Shown here: piece after piece, positions 35,051 through 43,499 of the stretch | Position numbering within the stretch: position 1 is the stretch's first letter | Layout of the letters: each line of letters opens with the position of its first letter | From: Mycobacterium sp. KBS0706 | Lineage (GTDB): Bacteria; Pseudomonadota; Alphaproteobacteria; DSM-16000; Inquilinaceae | DNA: 64,000 bases | Assembly (NCBI RefSeq): GCF_005938675.2 | Contig: NZ_VCCH02000036.1 | Location: 1-64,000, forward strand | Direction: 5' to 3' | Notes under the pieces: generated by a model | Seen by the model: the letters and a program-made list of their open reading frames with translations, nothing else | Database searches by the model: none | What the model was told of the DNA's origin: nothing | Program-made: the position numbers and the translations under genes

Positions 35051-35980
35051 ATGGGACATTCCATGCTGCCGATGCTGCGCGACCGTACCCCGGGCGGGGT
35101 CTCGGTGGTGTTCCCGAAGGACCGCTACCGGCTGCACGCCATGGTCACCAGCGCCGGCTACGACCGCTGCACCGACCCCGGCTATGACTGGCATGGGCTG
35201 AGGCGCGGCGATGCGCCCTTCGTGCTGCTGCAGCACACCATCGGCGGCCGCGGCCATCTGCGGGTCGAGCGCAAGCGCTGGGAGCTGCGGCCGGGCCAGA
35301 CCATGCTGCTGCGCTTCCCGCAGGACAACCGCTACTGGCTGGGCCGCAACCCGGAATGGGAGTTCTTCTGGCTGTGCCTGAACGGCCGCGAGGTGCTGCG
35401 GGTGTGGCGCGAGGTGATCGCCACGCACGGCCCGGTGGTGACGCTGCCGGAGGCCGCGGTCGAGCAGCTGGCAAGCCTGTGCCTGTCGGCGCTGCAGGGC
35501 GAGGCCGGCAGCCCGGCCCGTGCCTCCGCCCTCGCCTATGCCGCGGCGATGGGGCTGGCCGAAGAGTTGCTGCCCTGGGGCGAGGCGCCGGCGGATTCGC
35601 CCCGGCCGGCGGCGGTCGAGCGCGCTGTATCGCTGTGCGCCGGCCAGCCGGCCGAGCGGATCGACGTCGCCCGGATGGCCAAGGCCGCGGGCTACAGCCG
35701 CTATCACTTCAGCCGGGTCTTCGCCGCGCATGAGGGCACCACGCCGGCCCGCTACCTGCTGCGCGTTCGGATGGAGGAGGCAGCGCGGCTGCTGCATGTC
35801 GACGAGGCGCCGGTCAAGGTGATCGCCCAGCGCTGCGGCTTCGACGACGCCAACTACTTCGCCAAGGTGTTCCGCCGCTTCTACGGCATCGGGCCGCGCG
35901 ATTTCCGGCGCAGCGGCATGTATGCCGGGACGGTGCGGACCGGCCGGGGGGATGAGGCCGGCCCGACTCGCCCGGCTTAG
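35051..35980 (+). CDS. AraC-family regulator of the alpha-galactoside cluster
   Basis: A 309-residue regulator. The N-terminal cupin-like sugar-sensing domain includes HGLRRGDAPFVLLQHTIGGR and WELRPGQTMLLRFPQDNRYW. The C-terminal AraC domain has two helix-turn-helix units: IDVARMAKAAGYSRYHFSRV and the conserved VKVIAQRCGFDDANYFAKVF, then RRFYGIGPRDFR. It is divergent from the GH4 gene and so most likely activates that operon in response to the sugar. The start is uncertain: the ATG at 35051 is closest to the likely domain boundary, but an ATG at 35063 and an upstream in-frame ATG are possible. It overlaps the convergent aztD gene by 4 bp at the stop codons. Confidence 0.9.
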   Translation: MGHSMLPMLRDRTPGGVSVVFPKDRYRLHAMVTSAGYDRCTDPGYDWHGLRRGDAPFVLLQHTIGGRGHLRVERKRWELRPGQTMLLRFPQDNRYWLGRNPEWEFFWLCLNGREVLRVWREVIATHGPVVTLPEAAVEQLASLCLSALQGEAGSPARASALAYAAAMGLAEELLPWGEAPADSPRPAAVERAVSLCAGQPAERIDVARMAKAAGYSRYHFSRVFAAHEGTTPARYLLRVRMEEAARLLHVDEAPVKVIAQRCGFDDANYFAKVFRRFYGIGPRDFRRSGMYAGTVRTGRGDEAGPTRPA

Positions 35981-37308
35981 CCGGCGTTGCCGCCGCCGGC
36001 GATGGCGGAGGGCTTGCCGCCGACCGGGACGTCCAGACCCTGCTTCAGGCTGTTCAGGTAGAATTCGCGGATGCGGCCGTTCTCCGGGTCGCTGACGAAG
36101 GCGCTGTTGCCGATGATGGCGACCCCCGGGGCCGGCGTCGCCGCGTCCCAGGCGCAGTCGAAGGCCGGGACGGCATCGAACTCCGCCACCGCCTTCCACT
36201 CGGGCGCGATGTCGTAGACGCGCAGCTTGCCGTCCTGGGTCAGGTTGACGACGCGCTTGCCGTCTCCGGTCACCTCGTACTGGCAGACCGCCTGGCCGCC
36301 GGGGATCGGAAACACGTCCGCGGCCGTCAGCGCCCCGGCTTTCGGATCGATCCGCAGCAGGGCGGCGAACGGACCGCCCTGGTCGCCACCGTAATTGGCG
36401 ACCAGGTACTGCCCCGCCGGGCCGGCCTTGATCGTGCTGGCGCGGCGGCCATCGGGATAGGCGAGCTTGCGCGCGTCCCAGGCCCCGTCCGGCCCCGGCC
36501 CCACGATCAGGACGCCGCCGTCGCTGGCGGCGTCGTCCTCGATCCGGGCGTTGCAGCCGAAGACATGGATGTCCTGCAGCCCGGCATGGCCGTGAAACTC
36601 CTTGCAGGAACGGTCCGGGTCCGCCGTGTCGTTGAAGGTGGCGACGGGCTTCCAGCCCTGCGCCTTATCGAGGATCTGGAAGCCGTTCGGCCGCGACGAC
36701 ACCGTCTTGTCCTCGCCCCTGGCATAGGCCTCCTTCGACACCGAGATCAGGAACCGGTCGCCGCCGAGCGGCACGGCGATGCCGTGCTGGGGCGCCGACG
36801 CGGGCCAGACGGTGGTCTCGACCTTGTCCCCGTCCAGGCTGTCGAGCCGGATCGCCACCACCTTCGGGTCGCTCTCGCCGAGCCACGGCCGCTGCCCGTC
36901 ATAGAAGACCGTCAGCCAGCCCTGCTCCGACACGACATGGGACGGCTTGTCGCCGGTGAGGGTCAGGTCGAGCAGCTTCACCTCGCCCTTCTCGATGTCG
37001 AAATGGTCCTCGTGCGACTCATAGAACAGGCCGCTGTCCAGCAGCCGGATGGTGCCGGCATCGTCGCCGCTGCGGATCACCACGAAGCGCCCGCCCTCGG
37101 TGCCGATCAGCGCCGGGTCGGCCTTCGACACCTCGAAGCTGTGGGTCACCTTCGCGGTGTCGAGGTCGAGCACGCTGACCACGGGCTGCTCGTGATCGGC
37201 GAAGATCAGCCGGCCGCGCGATACCTGGTCATGGGCGGGCACCGGGCCGGCAGCGAGGGCGAGCGCGGCCAGCAGCGCTCCGGCGGCGGTCCTACGGGGT
37301 CCGGTCAT
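35977..37308 (-). CDS. aztD: Zinc metallochaperone AztD
   Basis: A 443-residue periplasmic beta-propeller that hands zinc to the AztC binding protein of the AztABC importer. A signal peptide (residues 1-25, ending GPVPA) precedes HDQVSRGRLIFADHEQP. The family's histidine- and acid-rich zinc-site blocks are present: LFYESHEDHFDIEKGEVKLL, PQHGIAVPLGGDRFL, and CKEFHGHAGLQDIHVFGCNA with two cysteines. Unusually, aztABC are not adjacent in this window. A perfect 12-bp palindrome of Zur type sits about 35 bp upstream of the start, so repression by Zur at high zinc is likely. Confidence 0.88.
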   Translation of the reverse strand: MTGPRRTAAGALLAALALAAGPVPAHDQVSRGRLIFADHEQPVVSVLDLDTAKVTHSFEVSKADPALIGTEGGRFVVIRSGDDAGTIRLLDSGLFYESHEDHFDIEKGEVKLLDLTLTGDKPSHVVSEQGWLTVFYDGQRPWLGESDPKVVAIRLDSLDGDKVETTVWPASAPQHGIAVPLGGDRFLISVSKEAYARGEDKTVSSRPNGFQILDKAQGWKPVATFNDTADPDRSCKEFHGHAGLQDIHVFGCNARIEDDAASDGGVLIVGPGPDGAWDARKLAYPDGRRASTIKAGPAGQYLVANYGGDQGGPFAALLRIDPKAGALTAADVFPIPGGQAVCQYEVTGDGKRVVNLTQDGKLRVYDIAPEWKAVAEFDAVPAFDCAWDAATPAPGVAIIGNSAFVSDPENGRIREFYLNSLKQGLDVPVGGKPSAIAGGGNAG

Positions 37309-37342
37309 GTCGAGGAATCCTGGAAATCGTTAACTAGAATTA

Positions 37343-37354
37343 ATGTTATAACAT
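37343..37354 (-). promoter_or_regulatory. Zur-like operator upstream of aztD
   Basis: ATGTTATAACAT is a perfect 12-bp palindrome in an AT-rich patch 35 bp before aztD. It matches the GTTATAAC core of proteobacterial Zur sites. The surrounding AT richness would also suit a promoter. Confidence 0.6.
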
Positions 37355-37393
37355 ATCAAACCGGAACGACAAGACGCCGTAGACGTCCCTTTG

Positions 37394-37480
37394 CCGTCAT
37401 CGCGAGCGCAGCGAAGCAATCCAGGGCGCTCGCACCGGCCCCTGGATTGCTTCGTCGGCTCCGCCTCCTCGCAATGACGG
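37394..37480. repeat. Dispersed palindromic repeat, family B (copy 3)
   Basis: An 87-bp element with ends CCGTCAT / AATGACGG and an interior hairpin of CGAAGCAATCCAGGG and CCCTGGATTGCTTCG. It sits between aztD and the GH3 gene and is closely related to the element at 30088-30179. Confidence 0.85.
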
Positions 37481-37492
37481 TGGTGCCCGGCC

Positions 37493-39625
37493 TCAGACCT
37501 CGACCCGGATCGTCGTCGACAGCAGCTCCTTCCGTTCGGCCCTGGTGCCGACCAGGATCTCGATCTCGCCGACCTCCAGCACCGGCTTGAGGTCGAGACC
37601 CGGGAACTTCAGCGCATCGGCCGGCAGCGGCAGGCGCAGCACCTGCTTCTGCCCGGGAGCCAGCGCCGCCTTGGCCATGCCCTTCAGCTCCAGGAGCGGC
37701 CGGGCCACGCTGGCGACGGGATCGCGGGTGAACAGGAACACCGTCTGCTCACCCGCCACCGTACCGGTGTTGGCCACCGCGACCTCGACCGTCAGCGTCT
37801 CGCCCGGGCGCAGCACCGGGGCGGAGACGCGCAGGTCGCCGAGGTCGAAACGGCTGTAGGACAGACCGTGGCCGAAGGGGAATTCCGGCGTACTCGGCAG
37901 GTCGATGTATTTGCTGGTGTAGTGCTGCTCCGGGTCGGTCGGGCGGCCGGTGTTGCGCTCGCCGAAATAGATCGGCACCTGGCCGACATCGCGCGGCCAG
38001 GTCACCGGCAGCCGGCCGGACGGGTTGACCGCGCCGGTCAGCACATCGGCGATGGCGTGGCCGGCCTCATGGCCGAGGAACCAGGTGGCGGCGACGGCCG
38101 CCGCGCGCTCGAACAGCCAGGGCAGCATCAGCGGCCGGCCGGAGGTCAGCAGCGCCACCACCGGCACGCCGAGGTCCAGCACCGCCTCGGCCAGGTTGCG
38201 CTGCAAGCCCGGCAGCCCGGCCCCGGCCCGGCTCGCCGCCTCGCCGCTCATGATCGCCGCCTCGCCCAGGCACAGCAGCACGATCTCGGCGCCGCGCGCG
38301 GCCTCGACCGCGGCGGCGATGCCGGCGTCGCCGCCGGACTCGATCTCGGTGCCCGGGACATAGGCGATCTCGGCCTTTGGCAGCGCGGCCTTCACGCCCT
38401 CGAGGATGGTCACCGCCTCCTCCCACCGGCCGGCGCCGGCCCAGGAGCCGAGCATCTCCGACCGCGCCTCGGCCAGCGGCCCGATCACGGCGATGCGTTT
38501 GGCGGAGGGCGCCAGGGGCAGCACGCCCTTGTTGGTCAGGAGCACGATCGACTTCGCCGCTGCCTCGCGCGCCAGGCGCCGCCGCTCCGCCGCGTGGAAG
38601 GCGTCGGGCACGGCGACGACGCGGCGATACGGGTCGTCGAACAGGCCGAGCCGCTGCTTCAGCCGCAGCACCCGGCGGACCGCGCCGTCGATCTCATCTT
38701 GCGTGACCAAGCCGCGCTGCAGCGCCGTCGGCAGGCCGGCGGCGTAGGCGCCGCTCATCATGTCCATGTCGACGCCGGCCTTCAGCGCCAGGGCCGCGGC
38801 CTCGACCGCGTCGGCGGCGACGCCATGGCTCAGCAGCTCCATGATCGCGTTGTAGTCGCTGATCACCGCGCCGTCGAAGCCGATCTCGCCGAACAGCGTG
38901 CCGCGCAGCAGGGCGGCATTGGCCGTCATCGGCACGCCGGCGACGTCGTTGAAGGCCGGCATCACCGTCGCCGCCCCGGCGGCGACGGCGGCGGCGAAGG
39001 GCGGCAGATAGACCTCGCGGATCGCCCGGTCCGACACATCGGCCGAATTGTAGTCCCGGCCCGCCAGCGCGGCGCCATAGGCCAGGTAGTGCTTGGCGCA
39101 GGCCGCCACCGCGTCGGGTGCCGTGAGATCGGCGGTCTGGTAGCCGCGGACCTTGGCCTCGGCGATGCGGCTAGCGAGCCAGGGATCCTCGCCCGGGCCC
39201 TCGGAGATGCGGCCCCAGCGCGGGTCGCGGGCGATGTCGAGCATCGGCGAGAACACCAGGTCCAGCCCGTCCTCCGCCGCCTCCATCGCCGCCTCGCGCG
39301 CCGTGTGCTCCCACAGCTCGGGCGAGAACAGCGCCGCTTCGGCCAGCGGGATCGGGAAGATGGTGCGGTGCCCGTGGATGACGTCGAAGGCGAAGAACAG
39401 CGGGATCTTCAGCCGCGACTCCTCCACCGCCAGGCGCTGGGTCTCGCGCACCCGGTCGGGGCCCCAATGGTTGAACAGGCTGCCGATGCGGCCGGCTCGG
39501 ATGCCCTCGGTGACGTCGCCCGGCAGCACCGGGCCGGTCACCGCCAGCGTCGACGACATCATGGTGAGCTGGCCGATCTTCTCGTCGAGCGTCATCGCCG
39601 CGAGCAGGGTTTCGATCCGATCCAC
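37493..39625 (-). CDS. Glycoside hydrolase family 3 beta-glucosidase (BglX-like)
   Basis: A 710-residue retaining glycosidase that releases terminal beta-linked glucose or xylose. The (beta/alpha)8 domain has PLFFAFDVIHGHRTIFPIPL, SPMLDIARDPRWGRISEGPG, AACAKHYLAYGAALAGRDYN and the nucleophile aspartate in GAVISDYNAIMELL near residue 255. The alpha/beta sandwich follows, with the KSIVLLTNKG block and GEAAIMSGEAASRA (acid/base region). A fibronectin III-like domain closes it (ETLTVEVAVANTGTVAGEQT). Length matches BglX, but no signal peptide is visible, suggesting a cytoplasmic enzyme here. It stands alone between two terminator or repeat regions. The exact sugar specificity is open. Confidence 0.92.
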   Translation of the reverse strand: MDRIETLLAAMTLDEKIGQLTMMSSTLAVTGPVLPGDVTEGIRAGRIGSLFNHWGPDRVRETQRLAVEESRLKIPLFFAFDVIHGHRTIFPIPLAEAALFSPELWEHTAREAAMEAAEDGLDLVFSPMLDIARDPRWGRISEGPGEDPWLASRIAEAKVRGYQTADLTAPDAVAACAKHYLAYGAALAGRDYNSADVSDRAIREVYLPPFAAAVAAGAATVMPAFNDVAGVPMTANAALLRGTLFGEIGFDGAVISDYNAIMELLSHGVAADAVEAAALALKAGVDMDMMSGAYAAGLPTALQRGLVTQDEIDGAVRRVLRLKQRLGLFDDPYRRVVAVPDAFHAAERRRLAREAAAKSIVLLTNKGVLPLAPSAKRIAVIGPLAEARSEMLGSWAGAGRWEEAVTILEGVKAALPKAEIAYVPGTEIESGGDAGIAAAVEAARGAEIVLLCLGEAAIMSGEAASRAGAGLPGLQRNLAEAVLDLGVPVVALLTSGRPLMLPWLFERAAAVAATWFLGHEAGHAIADVLTGAVNPSGRLPVTWPRDVGQVPIYFGERNTGRPTDPEQHYTSKYIDLPSTPEFPFGHGLSYSRFDLGDLRVSAPVLRPGETLTVEVAVANTGTVAGEQTVFLFTRDPVASVARPLLELKGMAKAALAPGQKQVLRLPLPADALKFPGLDLKPVLEVGEIEILVGTRAERKELLSTTIRVEV

Positions 39626-39677
39626 GGGCCTGACTCCGCTTTCGCCTCAACCGGGGAAGCACGCCCGGGATGAAGGC

Positions 39678-39715
39678 AAAAAAAACGGGCGCCGGAAAGG
39701 GGAATCCGGCGCCCG
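39678..39715 (-). terminator. Rho-independent terminator of the DegP gene
   Basis: An 11-bp perfect stem (CGGGCGCCGGA / TCCGGCGCCCG) with an 8-nt loop is followed, on the minus strand, by eight T. It lies 33 bp past the protease stop codon. Confidence 0.93.
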
Positions 39716-39747
39716 CAGTCGAGGGGAAGAATGAAGACGGCCGGGGA

Positions 39748-41325
39748 TCAGGCCTTCGGCAGCTTCAGCGCGACGAAGCGCTGGTCGCCCTGGTGGTTGA
39801 TCAGCAGCATCACGGCGTTGCGGTCCGCCTCCTTGGCCGCCTTGACCTGCTTGGCGACCTCGGACGGCGTCTTCACCGCCTCGCTGCCGACCCGGACGAT
39901 GACGTCGCCGGGGCCGACGCCGGTCTCGCGCGCCGGGCCGTCGTCGCGGATGCCGGTGACCAGCACGCCCTCGATCTCGTCCGGCACGCTGAACTCACGG
40001 CGCACCTTCGGGGTCAGGGCCGAGAGCGACAGGCCAAGCTGGTCGTCGACCGCCGGGCCGTTCTCATCGGCGCTGGCGACCTTCTCCTGCGAGGCCGGCA
40101 GCTTGGCGATCTCGACCGAGATGGTCTCGGTCTTGCCGTTGCGCAGCACCTCGACCGGCACGGTCTTGCCGGCGGTGGTGTCGGCGACCAGGCGCGGCAG
40201 GTCCGACAGCTGATTCACCGGCTTGCCATCATAGGTGGTGATCACGTCGCCCTGGTGCAGGCCGGCCTTCAGCGCCGGGCTGTCGTCCTGGACGTCGGCG
40301 ACGAGCGCGCCCTTGGCCTTGTCGAGGCCGAGGGCCTCGGCCATCTCCGGCGTCACCGACTGGATCTGCACGCCGAGCCAGCCGCGCTGGACGCTGCCAT
40401 GCTCGCGGATCTGGGCGATCACGGTCTTGGCCAGGTTCGACGGGATGGCGAAGCCGATGCCGACCGAGCCGCCCGAGGGCGAGTAGATCGCGCTGTTGAT
40501 GCCGATCACCTTGCCGCTGGTGTCGAAGCTGGGGCCGCCCGAATTGCCGCGGTTGATCGGCGCGTCGATCTGCAGGAAGTCGTCGAACGGGCCGGAATGC
40601 AGGTCGCGGCCGCGGGCCGAGACGATGCCCGCGGTGACGCTGCCGCCGAGGCCGAACGGATTGCCGACGGCCACGACCCAGTCGCCGACCTGGGCGGCGT
40701 CGCTGTCGCCCCATTCGACCGCGGTCAGCTTCTTGTCGGTATCGATCTTGAGCAGGGCGAGGTCGGTCTTCTCATCGGTGCCGATCACCTTGGCCGGGAT
40801 CTCGGTGCCGTCATTGAGGGTGACGGTGATGTTGTCGGCGTCCTTCACCACATGGTTGTTGGTGACGATGTAGCCGGCCGGGTCGATGATGAAGCCGGAG
40901 CCGGCGCCATGGACCACCTGGTTGCCGTCGTCGCCGCCACCGCCGCCACGGGGCCCGCGGCGGCCGGGCTGCTGCTCGTCGAAGAAGCGCTTGAAGAAGT
41001 CGTCGAAGGGCGAGCCGGGCGGGAACTGCCGCTGCATCTGGCCACCCTCATCCTGGTCGGCCATCTGCTGCGACGCCGACGGATGCTCGGTGGTCGAGAC
41101 ATTGACCACGGCTGGGGTGACCTGGCGCACCAGGCCGGCGAAGGAACCGGGGGCGGCCGGGACGATCGAGGTCTGGGCTTCGGCCTGGGCCACGGCCGGA
41201 CGATCGAAGGTCAGGACGGCCCCGACCGGCACGCCGATCAGGGCCGTACCGAGCAGCAGCGCCGTCGTCATCCGGCGAAGGCCGGTCCGCGGGCCGCGAT
41301 CGTCGGAACCGAGGGGGGTCTTCAT
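39748..41325 (-). CDS. degP: Do-family periplasmic serine protease (DegP/HtrA)
   Basis: An envelope protease and chaperone that degrades misfolded periplasmic proteins. The 525-residue form chosen here starts MKTPLGSDD, with GGAG 9 nt upstream. In-frame ATGs at 41331 and 41334 are alternatives. A hydrophobic export segment (MTTALLLGTALIGVPVGAVL) precedes the protease domain. The catalytic triad is seen as His in TNNHVVKDAD, Asp in EKTDLALLKID and Ser in NRGNSGGPSF. Two PDZ domains follow, from about residues 290 and 400. The loop before the histidine carries a glycine- and arginine-rich insertion (GRRGPRGGGGGDDG). It is a single-gene unit with a strong terminator. Confidence 0.94.
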   Translation of the reverse strand: MKTPLGSDDRGPRTGLRRMTTALLLGTALIGVPVGAVLTFDRPAVAQAEAQTSIVPAAPGSFAGLVRQVTPAVVNVSTTEHPSASQQMADQDEGGQMQRQFPPGSPFDDFFKRFFDEQQPGRRGPRGGGGGDDGNQVVHGAGSGFIIDPAGYIVTNNHVVKDADNITVTLNDGTEIPAKVIGTDEKTDLALLKIDTDKKLTAVEWGDSDAAQVGDWVVAVGNPFGLGGSVTAGIVSARGRDLHSGPFDDFLQIDAPINRGNSGGPSFDTSGKVIGINSAIYSPSGGSVGIGFAIPSNLAKTVIAQIREHGSVQRGWLGVQIQSVTPEMAEALGLDKAKGALVADVQDDSPALKAGLHQGDVITTYDGKPVNQLSDLPRLVADTTAGKTVPVEVLRNGKTETISVEIAKLPASQEKVASADENGPAVDDQLGLSLSALTPKVRREFSVPDEIEGVLVTGIRDDGPARETGVGPGDVIVRVGSEAVKTPSEVAKQVKAAKEADRNAVMLLINHQGDQRFVALKLPKA

Positions 41326-41422
41326 CTGCATCATCTCCACCACTGTCCATGGCGCCGACGCAATCGGCCGGCGTGTGGTGATGAAGATGGGGTGCCGGCG
41401 TTTAACCTGCTGTTTCGACGCC

Positions 41423-41438
41423 ATTAATTCGGATTAAT
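41423..41438. promoter_or_regulatory. AT-rich imperfect palindrome upstream of degP
   Basis: ATTAATTCGGATTAAT is palindromic at 14 of 16 positions and lies about 98 bp before the degP start. It could be an operator. The remainder of the 425-bp gap up to 41750 has AT-rich patches that suit promoters, but no gene I can support. Confidence 0.3.
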
Positions 41439-41750
41439 ATTGATCGGGTCCGGGCGCCCCGGCAGAGCTGTCGTGATCCTTTCGCCAACCTTAACGAAAA
41501 TTATATTGCTGGTCCCGGACCCGGGGCGCAAAACCAAAGCGTGACTTCGGCCCATGCTGGCGGCGCGCCATCGCTTCCCGCCAGCATCCGACCACAAATT
41601 GCCGGCCCGACCGTGGCGTCGTTCAGGCTGGTGACTATGAAACCCAGTGATTGTTCTTGGCGATCGGCCTGCCCATATATCGGGACATCGGCCGATAGCC
41701 GAGAACCGGTCCCGATGTTCACCCATCCGGGTGAGCGGGAGAGAGATGTC

Positions 41751-41906
41751 ATGGTGACAACGCTTCTGATCGTTTGGGCCATCATCGGCCCGTCCGTCGG
41801 CCTTGCCGTCGGCGCCTGGTGGTGCAGCCGCGAGCGCGAGGAGCCGGCACGGCTCGGCGCCCGCCAGGCGATACCGTCCGCCGGAGGGTCGCTGGCCGTC
41901 AGATGA
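41751..41906 (+). CDS. Small single-span membrane protein
   Basis: A 51-residue product: VTTLLIVWAIIGPSVGLAVG forms one membrane helix, followed by AWWCSREREEPARLGARQAI and a short tail. The ATG has GGGAGAGAGA upstream, a good ribosome site, which is the main reason to call it a gene. It ends 8 bp inside the convergent PAS gene. Function unknown. Confidence 0.5.
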   Translation: MVTTLLIVWAIIGPSVGLAVGAWWCSREREEPARLGARQAIPSAGGSLAVR

Positions 41907-42501
41907 TGGTCAGAAGCGACTGGAACTCGGCCGGGTCGATTTCCGGCTGCGGATCGCCCCAATAGGCCGGCACCTCGTCGGTGATCTGGTTGAGCACATG
42001 CACCCGGACATCGGGGCAGCCGTCGATCCGCTGCTGCACCGCGGCATCCACCGGCCAGACCGTGGCGACCAGCATCAGCACGTAGGACAGATCGTCGGTC
42101 GCGTCCGACAGGGGCAGCAGCAGGGTCCGTTTGCGGACGCTGTCGAGGCCGTCGGACAGCGCGAATTCGGCATAGATCGGCCGCTCGGACAACTGGACCG
42201 ACATCAGCCCGCGCCGGATCGCGTCATGGCGCTCCCCGCTGCACAGCTCCTCCAGCGGCCGCCCGGGCAGATTGCGATCCGAGGGCAGCCCCGCGCCCTG
42301 CGCGTCCAAAGCGAAACGGAACGTTCCCTCGCACGGCATCCAGGCCCACAGCAGGATCGGCGGAGGCAACCGGCTGAGACTGGCGAAGATCATGTCGTCG
42401 CAAGCCGGAAGACGTCCTCGCGACGCGAGCCGCGCCCAGATCCGGTAGACCGTTCGAAGCTGCCGGTCCGCAATCGCCTCATCAAAGGCCACGCTAACCA
42501 T
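41899..42501 (-). CDS. PAS_5-type protein, unknown function
   Basis: A 200-residue cytoplasmic protein with the layout of PAS_5 proteins of alphaproteobacteria. It has a helical start (AFDEAIADRQLRTVYRIWAR), the proline-rich LASRGRLPACDDMIFASLSR, then a strand-rich sensor-like region (RFALDAQGAGLPSDRNLPGR) and a final predicted helix. No kinase, cyclase or DNA-binding domain is attached. The start is uncertain: ATG 42501 follows GGGGGG directly, while an upstream in-frame codon at 42585 would add 28 residues of poor character. It is the second such protein in the window (see 5283-5669). Confidence 0.7.
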   Translation of the reverse strand: MVSVAFDEAIADRQLRTVYRIWARLASRGRLPACDDMIFASLSRLPPPILLWAWMPCEGTFRFALDAQGAGLPSDRNLPGRPLEELCSGERHDAIRRGLMSVQLSERPIYAEFALSDGLDSVRKRTLLLPLSDATDDLSYVLMLVATVWPVDAAVQQRIDGCPDVRVHVLNQITDEVPAYWGDPQPEIDPAEFQSLLTII

Positions 42502-42707
42502 CCCCCCACAGGAAGCTCGCCGCACACGCGAGTAAACTCTGCGCTCACAGCCTAAACTATGCATCCCCCAATTGGAGGATGACATCGAAAGTTTTCAGCT
42601 TCGCGACACGATTCGTCGCGATCTGTTGCCGGAATGCCGAGCGGGCGTGACGCGGGCCTTGCGCCGGGGTATTCCACGTTGCAACTCTGGGCTTTGACGA
42701 GTCGAGC

Positions 42708-43478
42708 ATGTGCCGCTGGCTGAGCTATTCGGGCGCCCCGATCTTCCTCGAGAAGCTGCTGTTCGAGCCCGAATTCTCGCTGATCGCCCAGAGCCTTCAC
42801 GCCCGAAAGGCGACGGTGGCGACCAATGGCGACGGCTTCGGCGTCGGCTGGTACGGCGAACGGCCGGTGCCCGGCCTGTACCGCGACATCCTGCCGGCCT
42901 GGGCCGACCCGAACCTGAAGAGCCTGGCGCACCAGATCCGGGCCAAGATGTTCTTCGCCCATGTCCGGGCGTCGACCGGCACCGCGACCAGCCGGGCCAA
43001 CTGCCATCCCTTCGCCCAAGGGCGCTGGCTGTTCATGCACAACGGCCAGATCGGCGGCTATGACCGGATTCGGCGGCGGCTCGACGCGCTGATCCCGGAC
43101 GAGTTGTATCCCCGGCGCGGCGGCACCACCGACAGCGAGCTGATCTTCCTGGCGCTGTTCGGCTTCGGGTTGGAGACCGACCCGGCCGGGGCACTGCGAC
43201 GCACCGCCGCGGCGATCGGCGAGGCGATGGCGGATGCGGCGATCGACGAGCCGTTCCGCATGACCGCGGCGCTGAGCGACGGCTGCAGCGTCTGGACCGT
43301 GCGCTACGCCACGGACGAGACGCCGCCCTCGCTGTTCTACTGTGCCGATGACGGCCAGCGGCTGATCGTGTCGGAGCCGCTGGACGGTGAGTTCAGCCAG
43401 TGGCACCAGGTGCCGCCCGGCCACCTGCTGGTGACCGATTGCGCCGGCCGGCTGGACCTGGAGCCGTTCCGCCCCTGA
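42708..43478 (+). CDS. Class II glutamine amidotransferase
   Basis: A 256-residue Ntn-type amidotransferase of the YafJ/EgtC group. The catalytic cysteine is residue 2 (MCRWLSYSG) after removal of the initiator methionine, which fixes the start at 42708. Other family marks are NGDGFGVGWYG near residue 41, FFAHVRASTGTATSRANCHP near 84 and WLFMHNGQIGGYD near 106. The enzyme would hydrolyse a gamma-glutamyl amide, but no synthetase partner is adjacent and there is no ergothioneine gene nearby to support an EgtC role. The substrate is therefore unknown. Confidence 0.88.
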   Translation: MCRWLSYSGAPIFLEKLLFEPEFSLIAQSLHARKATVATNGDGFGVGWYGERPVPGLYRDILPAWADPNLKSLAHQIRAKMFFAHVRASTGTATSRANCHPFAQGRWLFMHNGQIGGYDRIRRRLDALIPDELYPRRGGTTDSELIFLALFGFGLETDPAGALRRTAAAIGEAMADAAIDEPFRMTAALSDGCSVWTVRYATDETPPSLFYCADDGQRLIVSEPLDGEFSQWHQVPPGHLLVTDCAGRLDLEPFRP

Positions 43479-43499
43479 TCCGGCCGGGCCGGCACGGGG

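Noticed and set aside
37868-39673. A 601-residue frame antisense to the GH3 gene
   Set aside because: Same GC-shadow pattern; the GH3 reading has all catalytic blocks.
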